Shown piece after piece: positions 13,426-20,138 of a DNA stretch of 20,138 nucleotides. Under the pieces are notes generated by a model. The model was given only the letters and a program-made list of their open reading frames with translations. It ran no database searches and had not been told where the DNA came from. The position numbers and the translations under genes are program-made. The stretch spans positions 1-20,138 of the forward strand of contig NW_013654527.1 of the NCBI RefSeq assembly GCF_000499385.1, in the 5' to 3' direction. The stretch comes from Eimeria necatrix (taxonomy: Eukaryota; Apicomplexa; Conoidasida; Eucoccidiorida; Eimeriidae). Position 1 is the first letter of the stretch. Every line of letters begins with the position of its first letter.

Positions 13426-13629
13426 GGTTTGCGCTGCTGCTGCTGCTGCTGCTGCGTAAAGGTATCAGAAGAGTTCTTTGTAGCCTTTCTGTTTTTTTGC
13501 TGCTGTGCGGCTTCACCCCACAGCAGCACTTGCTGCTTCCTCCCGTTGCTGCTGCTGCTGCTGCTGCGCCTTGGCAGCAGCTGAAGCTCCTTCCGCTGCT
13601 GCTGCTGCTGCTGCAGCAGCAAGGAGACC
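4244..13629 (-). CDS. Lon protease homologue, mitochondrial type, about 23 exons
   Basis: Lon is an ATP-dependent AAA+ serine protease that degrades damaged proteins in the mitochondrial matrix. Exons in transcript order: 12393-13629, 12248-12331, 12059-12188, 11715-11829, 10691-11345, 10362-10460, 10078-10152, 9735-9863, 9437-9493, 9126-9252, 8771-8880, 8432-8534, 8073-8209, 7714-7867, 7389-7496, 7051-7189, 6516-6616, 6020-6134, 5665-5819, 5321-5440, 5079-5143, 4876-4935, 4244-4708. From 12188 to the stop the exons total 3219 nt, exactly 1073 codons, and every phase agrees. Motifs: LON N-domain (RRPAFPGFY), coiled middle ([10 protein letters not shown]), Walker A GPPGVGKT, Walker B LDEIDKL, sensor CTAN, DRMELI, catalytic Ser in PKDGPSAG and catalytic Lys in GGIKEK. 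The joint at 12393/12331 and the true 5' start are uncertain. Unusual features are the low-complexity N-terminal insertions and a long C-terminal extension. Confidence 0.93.
4519..4636. repeat. 12-bp GGGGGGCCCCCT tandem array
   Basis: About ten copies of a near-palindromic 12-bp unit run head to tail, with TCGGGGGCCCCC variants at the low-coordinate end. The unit length is a multiple of three, so it stays in the Lon frame as QGAP/EGAP. The array is almost pure G and C and should fold strongly in either strand. Confidence 0.88.
5321..5440 (-). CDS. Lon catalytic-serine exon with in-frame heptamers
   Basis: The exon reads [20 protein letters not shown] and then [28 protein letters not shown] carries the catalytic Ser. 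The LNPKP residues are written by AAACCCTAAACCC (plus positions 5355-5369), two copies of the intron heptamer. Most Lon proteins have a five-residue loop such as KPVRP between ALN and DLAMTGE, so the length is kept. The 120-nt exon fits the phases on both sides only if the heptamers are retained. Confidence 0.88.
6625..6893 (-). repeat. Longest interstitial telomere-like array
   Basis: About 38 copies of AAACCCT (plus strand) run with only a few interruptions (extra C near 6692, AACAAAACC near 6762-6768, GC near 6833). The array sits in the Lon intron 6617-7050, right after the exon encoding KETDAVLV. The opposite end of the same intron (7012-7050) carries TTTAGGG copies, so the two can pair. 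It is internal to a gene, so it is not a chromosome end. Confidence 0.93.
8432..8534 (-). CDS. Lon exon carrying Walker A
   Basis: The exon encodes [20 protein letters not shown] and continues to [15 protein letters not shown] is the phosphate-binding loop of the AAA+ domain. The acceptor is TTCAG at 8535-8539 on the plus axis and the donor is CTAG|GTAAACC at 8432/8431, phase 1. The next exon (8073-8209) continues with [17 protein letters not shown] and Walker B. Confidence 0.95.
10691..11345 (-). CDS. Lon exon with Ala/Gln/Ser insertion in the N-domain
   Basis: The exon starts with [12 protein letters not shown] and ends with the conserved segment [20 protein letters not shown], donor CAA|GTGAGG at 10691/10690. 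Between them lie roughly 150 residues of Ala, Gln and Ser runs with acidic spacers, read in one frame without stops. The 655-nt length fits phases 2 and 0 at its two ends. Family members normally have a short link here, so this is a large low-complexity insertion between parts of the substrate-binding N-domain. Confidence 0.85.
12393..13629 (-). CDS. Lon 5' low-complexity exon(s)
   Basis: This open stretch of about 412 codons consists mainly of Gln, Ser and Ala runs from CAG repeats (minus strand) and ends in the conserved LON-domain start [15 protein letters not shown] with donor GAG|GTTAGG at 12393/12392. Its 5' edge is a good acceptor at 13630 (pyrimidine-rich tract ending CTGCTGCAG). It has no convincing ATG, so a short 5' exon with the initiator is probably upstream. 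A patch reading [13 protein letters not shown] (about 12951-12990) is basic and aromatic. Internal CTG-sense tracts (about 13234-13290 and 12751-12771) may be small introns, so the stretch could be several exons. Confidence 0.6.
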
Positions 13630-14021
13630 CTGCAGCAGACAGAATGACAAAAGTTATGTTAAATGACTAAAAGGCAAGTGCGCAGTCCTTGCTGCTGCTG
13701 CTGCTGCTGCTGCTGCATGCGCTTCCAGCATCGGCGGCGGTTCGTGCAGCAGCAGCAATAGCAGCAGCAGCAGCAGCGACAGCAGCAGCAGCAGCAACAG
13801 CAGCAGCGGCAATAACACTTCTTTGAAGTCTCAACTATGATTCCAATGCAGCTGCAGCAGCACGCTACGGGGACTCCCGACCGTAGCTGCTGCTGCAGCA
13901 GCAACTGCAGCAGCAGCACCGACTGCAGCAACAGCAGCAACAACAGCAGCAGTTTTGCTGCTTTGAGCTTTCTCTCTTCACGAAGCAAGTGAGTCTCGAC
14001 ATTCAAAGAGCCTCCAGTGGC

Positions 14022-14067
<46 letters not shown>

Positions 14068-14095
14068 TGTGTCTTGCCGATCCCGTGATTTGAGG
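13630..14095. promoter_or_regulatory. Divergent gap between Lon and the Gln-rich gene
   Basis: This is the likely 5' region of both genes. It probably holds both promoters and perhaps a first Lon exon: minus-strand ATGs at about 13718 and 13727 start short frames, but neither joins the Lon exon by a visible donor. CTG tracts on the plus strand end at about 13715 and CAG tracts begin at about 13747. No TATA-like or known apicomplexan promoter element was recognised. Confidence 0.4.
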
Positions 14096-14838
14096 ATGTC
14101 TCCTCGTAACGGAGAAGCAGCAGCAGCAGCAGAAGCAGCAGCAGCAGAAGGAGAAGCACCAGCAGCAGCAGTGAAAATGGAGCAGGAAGGAGACACGCAG
14201 CTGCAGCAGCAAACTGGGGAGAAGGAGGAGCAGCAGCCGCAGCACCAGCAGCACCAGCAGCTGCAGCAACAGCAGCTGCAACAGCAGCAGCTGCAGCAAC
14301 AGCAGCTGCAGCAGCAGCAGCTGCTGCTGCAGGAACAGCAGCTGCAGCATCAGCAGATGCAGCAACAGCACCAGCAGCAGCAGCAGCACCAGCACCAGCT
14401 GCAGCAGCAGCAGCAACAGGAGCTGCAGCAGCAGCAGCAACAGGAGCTGCAGCAGCAGCAGCTGCAGCAACAGCAGCTGCAGCATCAGCAGATGCAGCAA
14501 CAGCACCAGCAGCAGCAGCAGCAGCAGCACCAGCAGCAGCAGCAGCAGCAACAGGAGCTGCAGCAGCAGCAACAACAGGAGCTGCAGCAGCAGCAGCAGC
14601 AGCAACAGCCGCAGCAGGAGCAGCAGGCGCAGCAAAGGCAGCGGAAGCACGAAGAGAAACCGAAGGAGCAGCAGGAGCAGCAGCAGAAGCGGAGAAAGCA
14701 AAAGCACAAGCAGCAGCAGCAGCAACAGCAGCAGCTGCAGCAAGAGCAGCAGCAGCAGCAGCAGGTAAGCCTGGAGGACAAGGGACAGCATCAGCAGCAG
14801 CAAAAGCAGCACAGGACGAAGCAGCGAAAGCAGCAAAC

Positions 14839-14881
<43 letters not shown>

Positions 14882-15021
14882 AAGCATCAAAGGAAAAAGG
14901 CGCAGCGTGATTCGGCTCAGCAGCAGCAAAGGCCGCAGCAGCAGCAGCGGCAGCAGCAGCGAAAGAAGCCCCAGCAGCAGCAGAAAGCAGCGCAGCAGAA
15001 GCAACAGACGAGGAAGCGGCG

Positions 15022-15084
<63 letters not shown>

Positions 15085-15158
15085 CGCCGCAGAGCAGCAG
15101 CAGCTGCAAGCAGAGCAGCAACCAGAGCAAACAGGTCAGCAGCTGCAGCAGCGAACCG

Positions 15159-15191
<33 letters not shown>

Positions 15192-15230
15192 AGCACCCTG
15201 AAAAGGGGGATGGGAGGAAAGGAAAGAAGA

Positions 15231-15268
<38 letters not shown>

Positions 15269-15588
15269 AAGCAACGGAAGAGACGTAGGAGAGAGAATGA
15301 GGAGCAGCAGCAGCAGCAGCAACGGAAGAAGCGTAAAGGGGACAAGGAGCAGCAGCAGCAGCAGCAGCAACGGAAAAAGCGAAAAGGAGATGAGCAGCAG
15401 CAGCAGCAGCAGCAGCAACGGAAAAAGCGAAAGGGAGACGAGCAGCAGCAGCAGCAGCAGCAGCAGCGAAGCAAGAAAAGTAAGGGGGCCAAGGAGCAGC
15501 AGCAGCAGCAGCAACGCAAGAAAAGCAAGGGAAAAAAGGAGCAGCAGCAGCAGCAGCAGCGGCAACGGAAGAAAAGTAAGGGGGACAA

Positions 15589-15632
<44 letters not shown>

Positions 15633-15752
15633 GCAAGAAAAGTAAAGGAGACAAAGAGCAGCAGCAGCAGCAGCAGCAGCAACGGCAAAAGAAGCAAAAG
15701 GGAATCAAGCAGCAGCAGCGAGGGCGGAAGCGAAAGCAGCGCCCTGTCGAGG

Positions 15753-15797
<45 letters not shown>

Positions 15798-16020
15798 CGG
15801 GGGAAGCAGCAGCAGCACAAGGGAAGAAGCAGCTTAATCCAAAGCGAGAGCAGCAACAGCAGCAGCAGCAGCAGAAGCAGCAGCAGAAGCAGCAGCTGCT
15901 GGCTCTCTCCGAGCTGCAGCAGCAGCTGCGGTGCCTCAAGGGCCTCCGCTTCTTGCAGCCAGCAGCTCTTGCTGCTGCAGCACCTGCCTTGCTGCTGCAG
16001 CCGCTGCTGCTGCCTACCGA

Positions 16021-16060
<40 letters not shown>

Positions 16061-16240
16061 AAGTGGGACCAGAGCAGGCAGTTAGAATGTCACAGTGCTG
16101 CTGCAGATAACAGCAGCAGCAGCAGCAGCAGCAATGTTCTCTGCAGCCGCTGCTGCTGCAGCAGCACGTGGATTGCTGCTGTTCCTGCGGCTGCGATCCC
16201 CAGAGGGTTTGCATTTGCTGCAGTCACTGTAATGCTTGAG

Positions 16241-16274
<34 letters not shown>

Positions 16275-16513
16275 TGCAGCAGCAGCAGCAGCAGCAACTG
16301 CAGCAGCAGCAGCAGCAGCAGCAACTGCAGGAGCAGCCGCAGCAGCAGCAGCAGCAGCAGCAACTGCAGCAGCAGCAGCAGCAACTGCAGCAGCAGCAGC
16401 AGCAGCGGCAACTGCAGCAGCAGCAGCAACTGCAACAAGAAGAAGAGCAGCTGCTGCTGAAGACACCTGTGCTGCTGATTGGGAGAGGAACTCGTGACTG
16501 CTGCACCTTTGAG
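14096..16513 (+). CDS. Long Gln-rich exon with KKRKGD repeats
   Basis: This open frame of 806 codons from ATG 14096 ends at a strong donor, TTTGAG|GTAAGA at 16513/16514. Codons 1-60 are Ala/Glu-rich, then Gln/Leu/His-rich with an exact 39-bp duplication (14342 and 14477), then Gln mixed with Lys/Arg. From about 15310 to 15715 there are eight copies of a basic decapeptide-like unit between Gln runs. Third-position differences among copies are mostly silent in this frame, which favours real coding on this strand. Other frames read as Ser, Ala, Cys or Leu runs and are treated as shadows. Confidence 0.6.
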
Positions 16514-16722
16514 GTAAGATGCTGCTTTTGCTGCTGCTGCTGCTGCAGTTGCTGCTGCTGCAGTTGCTGCTGCTAGTGGCGAACTTTGCTGCTTTTAAGG
16601 ACCTTGCTGCTGCTTCTCGTTTAGCTGCTGCTGTTGCTTGTGGTGCTGCTGCAGCGCGGCACCGCAGCGGACCTTGCTGCGTTTGTTGCTGCTCGCCAAG
16701 CCAGCAGCAGCAGGAGCAGCAA

Positions 16723-16767
<45 letters not shown>

Positions 16768-16844
16768 AAACGGCCGCTGTGACTCTCCTGAAAGTCGAGA
16801 GTTAGCAGCAGCAGCAGGCCTTCCAGCAGCAGAAAACTCAGCAG

Positions 16845-16899
<55 letters not shown>

Positions 16900-17470
16900 G
16901 CCACCTGAGACAGCAGCAGCAGCACCAGACTGCGTCTCGAAGCTTTTGCTGCCCCGGCAGTGCCGCAGCGTCTCCCGCTTTCACGCAGCGATTTGCTACC
17001 AACCTGTAAACCCTAAACCCTAAACCCTAAACCCTAAACCCTAATTCTGCAGCATCTGGCGCTCAGGAACTTGATTGTTGCCTTCTTCCCTGCAGCAGCT
17101 CACGCGAAAGCTGCGTAACCCCTAAGCGCTTAAAAGATTAGTGTTTAGTGTTTAGGGTTTAGGGTTTAGGGTTTAGGGTTTAGGGTTTAGGGTTTGTGCG
17201 CAGGCCAGCGGCAGGTGGGTCTTGACAAATTTTTCCCCACGGCGAATTTTTGTTGCTGCTGAATTCTGCAGCGCAGCAGAGCAGCAGCAGCTGCAGCAGC
17301 AGGAGGAGGCTAGGCCTGGTAAACCCTAAACCCTAAACCCTAAACCCTAAACCCTAATTGCAGCCGCGAGCTCTGCCTCAGAGCTTCCCGCAGCCCGCTG
17401 CAGTGTCAGGTGAAGCTATTTTTGCGGTTGTCTCACTGCCTGCTGCTGCTGCGTGTGCTGCTGCTGCTTC

Positions 17471-17524
<54 letters not shown>

Positions 17525-18491
17525 AGGAGAAGGTGTTGAGAATGGGGGCTACGCTTTGAACCTTCGAGAGCCTCTTTGCGTCTCGCCGTGGAAGTACCGC
17601 ATCATGCAGCAGCAGCAGCAGCAAGAGCAGCAGCAGCAGCAGCAAGAGCAGCAGCAGCAGCAGCAGCAAGAGCAGCAGCAGCAGCAGCAGCATTTGATGG
17701 CAGACGGGGTTAAGGGATCGCATCAGCAGGAAAACAACAGCAGCGAAGGGGCTGCTGCTTCTCTGTGCAGAAACAGCAGCAGCTGCAAGATCAACAGCAG
17801 CAGCAGCAGCAGCAGCAGTAGCCTTAAGATCAGCAGCAACTGCAGCAGCAGCAGCAGCTGCTGCTGCTGCTGCGACAGCAGCAGCTGTGTCTTGAGCCCC
17901 CGGGCAATTTTGCAGTTGGCGAAAAACCTCCAACTGATTTGGCGGCTGCCGCTTCCCATCGCGGCCCAGTCATCGTAAACCCTAAACCCTAAACCCTAAA
18001 CCCTAAACCCTTGCTACGGCGAAGCTCCGCGGCTGAGCTCGGCTAAACCCTAAACCCTTGCGCGGGCTTCAAGTCTTCAGGATGACGTGAATGTTTGCAG
18101 CCAAGGCAGCAGCAACTTTAGGGTTTAGGGTTTAGGGTTTAGGGTTTAGGGTTTGCTTGGGGTTTGTTGATGCTGCAGGACTGCCCTGAGGCGGTTTGTG
18201 CGCGACATTTCAAGCAGCAAAGTGCAGCAGCAGCAGCAGCAGCAGAAGCACGTGCTTCAGCTGCAGCAGCAGCAACTGCAGCAAGGCCTAGCTCTTGACA
18301 GCAGCAACACTGCGCTGCAGCTGCAGCTGCAGCAGCTGGAACAGCAGCAGGCGGAGGCGCAGCAGCAAAAGCAGATTCGGAAGCAGCAGCAGCAGCAGCA
18401 ACAGCAGCAACAGCAGCAAGAGCAGAATGCAGGTGTCAAGCACGAAGAACAGCAGCAGCAGCAGCAGCAGCAGGTACTGCAGCAAAAATGA
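14096..18491 (+). CDS. Probable Gln-rich protein, up to six exons, function unknown
   Basis: Proposed exons: 14096-16513 (ATG 14096, MSPRNGE), 16655-17005, 17053-17114, 17215-17318, 17404-17974 (perhaps with the CTG part 17410-17523 spliced out), 18179-18491 (stop TGA). Phases agree at each joint (0, 0, 2, 1, 2), but two joints needed a choice among acceptors, and the gene might instead end at TAA 17116-17118. Exon 1 is dominated by Gln with Leu/His spacers, then basic KKRKGD repeats. Later exons contain less repetitive stretches such as GGYALNLREPLCVSPWKYRI, RWVLTNFSPRRIFVAAEF and ALRRFVRDISSSK. No known domain was recognised. Basic clusters and Gln runs suggest a nuclear or RNA-associated protein, but that is a guess. 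Confidence 0.45.
15310..15715 (+). repeat. Higher-order repeat: basic cluster plus polyGln
   Basis: Eight units of about 45-55 bp alternate a CAG tract of varying length with a basic cluster (RKKRKGDKE, RKKRKGDE twice, RSKKSKGAKE, RKKSKGKKE, RKKSKGDKE twice, RQKKQKGIK). CAG tract lengths change in whole codons. Arg is written CGG, CGC or CGA, Lys AAA or AAG, Gly GGA or GGG, Asp GAC or GAT. Confidence 0.8.
16514..16654 (+). other. Proposed CTG-rich intron of the Gln-rich gene
   Basis: It begins GTAAGA and ends GGTGCTGCTGCAG, and is rich in CTG on the sense strand. Removing it joins TFE to RGTAADLAAF in phase 0. The CTG tracts provide pyrimidine-containing DNA before the AG. Confidence 0.5.
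16993..18178 (+). repeat. Heptamer arrays in the 3' introns of the Gln-rich gene
   Basis: AAACCCT arrays lie at about 17007-17043, 17321-17356 and 17976-18010, each beginning inside a GTAAACC donor. TTTAGGG arrays lie at 17152-17195 and 18116-18155. The combination of AAACCCT at the donor and TTTAGGG before the acceptor at 17975-18178 repeats the inverted layout seen in Lon, which supports the plus-strand intron calls. Confidence 0.65.
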
Positions 18492-18715
18492 ACAGCTGCT
18501 GCAGCAACAGCAGGCATTGTAGCAGCAGGGAGCAACTGCTGCTGCAGCAGTGAGCAGCTGCTGCAGCAATAGCAGCTGCAGCAGCAAGAACAGCAGTTAC
18601 TAAAGCAGCAGGGATCAACCGCTGTTGCAGCAGCAGCAGCAGCAGCAGCGTTTGCGGCGGCTGAAAACAGCAGCCGCAGCAGGAGGGAGCAGCAAAAGCT
18701 AATGCACAGGCTTTG

Positions 18716-18771
<56 letters not shown>

Positions 18772-18868
18772 GCACTCAAGTGACATTGCTGCAGCTGCAG
18801 CTACTGGTTTTATTCGCTAAGTTCGAAATTGCTGCAGCAAAAGCCACACTCAGAGAGTCTCTGGAGGC

Positions 18869-18901
<33 letters not shown>

Positions 18902-19076
18902 TTGGCGCTGCTGCTGCTGCCGTTTACAAAGCGTGTTGAGAAGCAGCAGCAGCAGACGCAGCAGCAGAAAGAGCTGCCGCTGCTGCTGCTGCTCTGCACA
19001 GTTTTTAAAGGATTTATGGACCCAGTTGTTTGTGAAAAGAGGGTTTATGGTTAGGGTTTAGGGTTTAGGGTTTAGT
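18492..19076. other. CAG-rich convergent region between the Gln-rich gene and PDE
   Basis: No gene is firmly supported. Plus-strand frames after TGA 18489-18491 are repeatedly closed (TAG, TGA) up to about 18780. From about 18830 to 19050 two plus frames are open, one reading QFLKDLWTQLFVKRG and another KGFMDPVVCEKRVYG. These could belong to an unrecognised exon, but no matching splice partner was found. The PDE stop lies just beyond. Confidence 0.5.
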
Positions 19077-20138
19077 CTATTGAGTGTTTTCCTTGAAAGA
19101 TATGTTGTGGTCTGCAATATGCTTCCACCGCTGCCTGCAGCACAAATCATCATATCAGGGTTTAGGGTTTAGGGTTTAGGGTTTAGGGTTTAGGGTTTAG
19201 GATTCTGAGTTCTCTGACTCCACTGTAGCAGAAATTGCACGCAGTTGCCCCTAGGGTTTAGGGTTTAGGGTTTAGGGTTTAGGGTTTACCTGTTTTTCCG
19301 CATTTGAGCTGCGCGTTCTCCGAGCTGCGCTGGGAACATTAGGGCTAAGTTATTGAACAAGGGTTTGCAGATGAAGTCTGCAGGCAGCAGCAGGGTTTAG
19401 GGTTTAGGGTTTAGGGTTTAGGGTTTAGGGTTTAGGGTTTGGGGATAGAAGGAGGGACTGCCCTTGGCCGAGGCCCCGTCATCAGCAAACCCTAAACCCT
19501 CCCACCCAAGAATTGAGGAACCGGGGCTTCTAGCTGCAGCTCCTAGGGTTTAGGGTTTAGGGTTTAGGGTTTAGGGTTTAGGGTTTACCGATGAAACCTA
19601 TCTGGGCTTTGGCAATGTGAAACTCGTCGAGGTTTTGCAGCGCTGGGTTGAAGGGCGGCTGGCCGAGGGACTCCTCGAGTTTGTTCTGCGGCGCAGCAAT
19701 TAGGGTTTAGGGTTTAGGGTTTAGGGTTTAGGGTTTAGGGTTTAGGGGTGTTCATGGAGCGCGCTTGTGGGTCCGGCGTTCAGGTCTGTCTGGTGAAGGG
19801 TTTGAGATTTAGGGTTTAGGGTTTAGGGTTTGGGCTTTGCCTGGTTATAAAACTCATCGCAGGCCCTGATGGCCCAGTCTCTGCACTTGTCAAACCCTAA
19901 AAGAGGGTTTGAGATGTCTGCTGAGTGCAGCAGCAAACCCTCCAAGTAGTCTTTCTTCAAAGTGCACATTATCCCTTCAGACAGCACCATCTCTCCCTGC
20001 AGCAGCAGCAGCAGCAGCAGCAGCATCCCCAGCAGCAGCAGCCACATCCTCGGCAGCAGCCACATCCTCAGCAGCAGCAGCAGCAGCAGCAGCCACATCC
20101 TTGGCAGGAGCCACATCCTCAGCAGCAGCAGCAGCAGC
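19077..20138 (-). CDS. 3',5'-cyclic-nucleotide phosphodiesterase, C-terminal exons (5' end outside window)
   Basis: PDE hydrolyses cAMP or cGMP and so opposes PKG. Exons in transcript order: 19841-19996 (GEMVLSEGIM...LLHSADISNP...ACDEFYNQ), 19589-19685 (NKLEESLGQPPF...AKAQIGFI), 19290-19377 (DFICKPLFNNLALMF), 19077-19134 (RQRWKHIADHNISF, stop TAG 19077-19079). HSADISNP holds a metal-binding Asp of the catalytic domain. QIGFI holds the invariant Gln and nearby Phe that bind the nucleotide base. Phases agree at each joint (0, 1, 2). The first intron uses a GC donor (CAG|GCAAAG). The HD half of the catalytic site lies upstream beyond 20138. cAMP or cGMP preference cannot be read from these exons. 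Confidence 0.9.
19135..19840 (-). repeat. Heptamer arrays in the three PDE introns
   Basis: The introns at 19135-19289, 19378-19588 and 19686-19840 each have TTTAGGG copies (plus strand) at both ends, that is AAACCCT in the sense strand, so they are direct and not inverted. Two of the three donors are GTAAACC, taken from the heptamer; the third is GC. The middle intron also has a short AAACCCTAAACCC block at about 19486. Confidence 0.85.
19997..20138. repeat. CAG and CAGCCACATCCT repeats in a PDE intron
   Basis: Upstream (sense) of the PDE exon starting at 19996 lies CTG-sense repeat DNA that includes four copies of a GCAGCCACATCCT-like unit (about 20038, 20056, 20090, 20108) between CAG tracts. 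The exon edge is CTGCTGCAG|GGAGAG, a normal acceptor. The Leu-rich frame continuing through the repeat is taken to be intronic read-through. Confidence 0.7.

Larger units (their letters stand above)
10796..18935. repeat. CAG/CTG trinucleotide domain
   Basis: Dozens of CAG or CTG tracts of 5-20 units fill this stretch. From 10796 to 13715 the plus strand reads mostly CTG; from 13747 to 18767 mostly CAG. Long examples are 10796-10834, 10914-10961, 12540-12582, 13390-13425, 14840-14881, 15595-15630, 16852-16898 and 18717-18767. Interruptions are mostly CAA, GAG, CGG or AAG, which are single-step changes of CAG. Confidence 0.9.

Noticed and set aside
13659..14159. Minus-strand frame upstream of the Lon low-complexity exon as the Lon N-terminus
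   Set aside because: It reads Leu, Ala and Cys runs, closes with a stop before the acceptor at 13630, and no donor that would join it in frame was found. A first Lon exon may still exist in this interval.
14003..15856. Leu-rich open frame of 617 codons on the minus strand
   Set aside because: It is the antisense reading (CTG) of the Gln-rich plus-strand exon; it is a Leu homopolymer with no domain, and the silent variation pattern fits the plus-strand frame better.
14907..16085. Ser-rich plus-strand frame overlapping the Gln-rich exon
   Set aside because: This is the AGC reading of the same repeats; the basic clusters change at non-silent positions in this frame.

Overview
The window looks like a repeat-rich ('R') segment of an Eimeria (apicomplexan coccidian) nuclear chromosome. 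Three things point there. Telomere-like TTTAGGG/AAACCCT heptamer arrays sit in almost every intron. CAG/CTG tracts can be read as long runs of Gln, Ala or Ser. The recognisable proteins include an apicomplexan-type cGMP-dependent protein kinase. The assignment to Eimeria is inference from this combination; the species is not determined. No bacterial, viral, tRNA or rRNA signal was seen.

Layout. (1) 1-2711, plus strand: the 3' half of a PKG gene. It covers the kinase catalytic loop to the C-terminus in short exons, and the N-terminus lies outside the window. The exon that should carry the hinge and gatekeeper is not visible. One intron holds an 0.4-kb AT-rich 31-bp satellite. (2) 2712-4243: intergenic, with CAG tracts, a duplicated 40-bp segment, an AT-rich patch and a GC-rich 31-bp minisatellite. 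(3) 4244 to about 13629, minus strand: a complete or nearly complete mitochondrial-type Lon protease gene in about 23 exons. I traced it exon by exon with consistent splice phases. It has Gln/Ala/Ser-rich insertions at the N-terminal end and an Ala-Pro-Gln-Gly repeat extension at the C-terminus. (4) 13630-14095: a divergent intergenic gap where the strand polarity of CAG repeats flips. (5) 14096 to about 18491, plus strand: a probable Gln-rich protein of unknown function, in up to six exons. (6) 18492-19076: CAG-rich convergent intergenic DNA. (7) 19077 to beyond the window end, minus strand: the 3' part of a cyclic-nucleotide phosphodiesterase gene.

How the genes relate. PKG and the phosphodiesterase are the effector and the off-switch of cyclic-nucleotide signalling and lie about 16 kb apart. 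Lon, an ATP-dependent protease predicted to be mitochondrial, lies between them. Gene order is convergent (PKG/Lon), divergent (Lon/Gln-rich gene), then convergent (Gln-rich gene/PDE).

The most striking observations concern the repeats. Thirteen of 22 Lon introns begin with AAACCCT and end with AGGGTTT in the sense strand, so their ends are complementary. The heptamer itself often supplies the 5' splice site (GT-AAACCC). In one Lon exon two heptamer copies are read in frame and replace a loop of the protease domain. CAG tends to be the sense strand of exons and CTG the sense strand of introns. All calls come from reading the sequence by eye; no alignment or database search was run.
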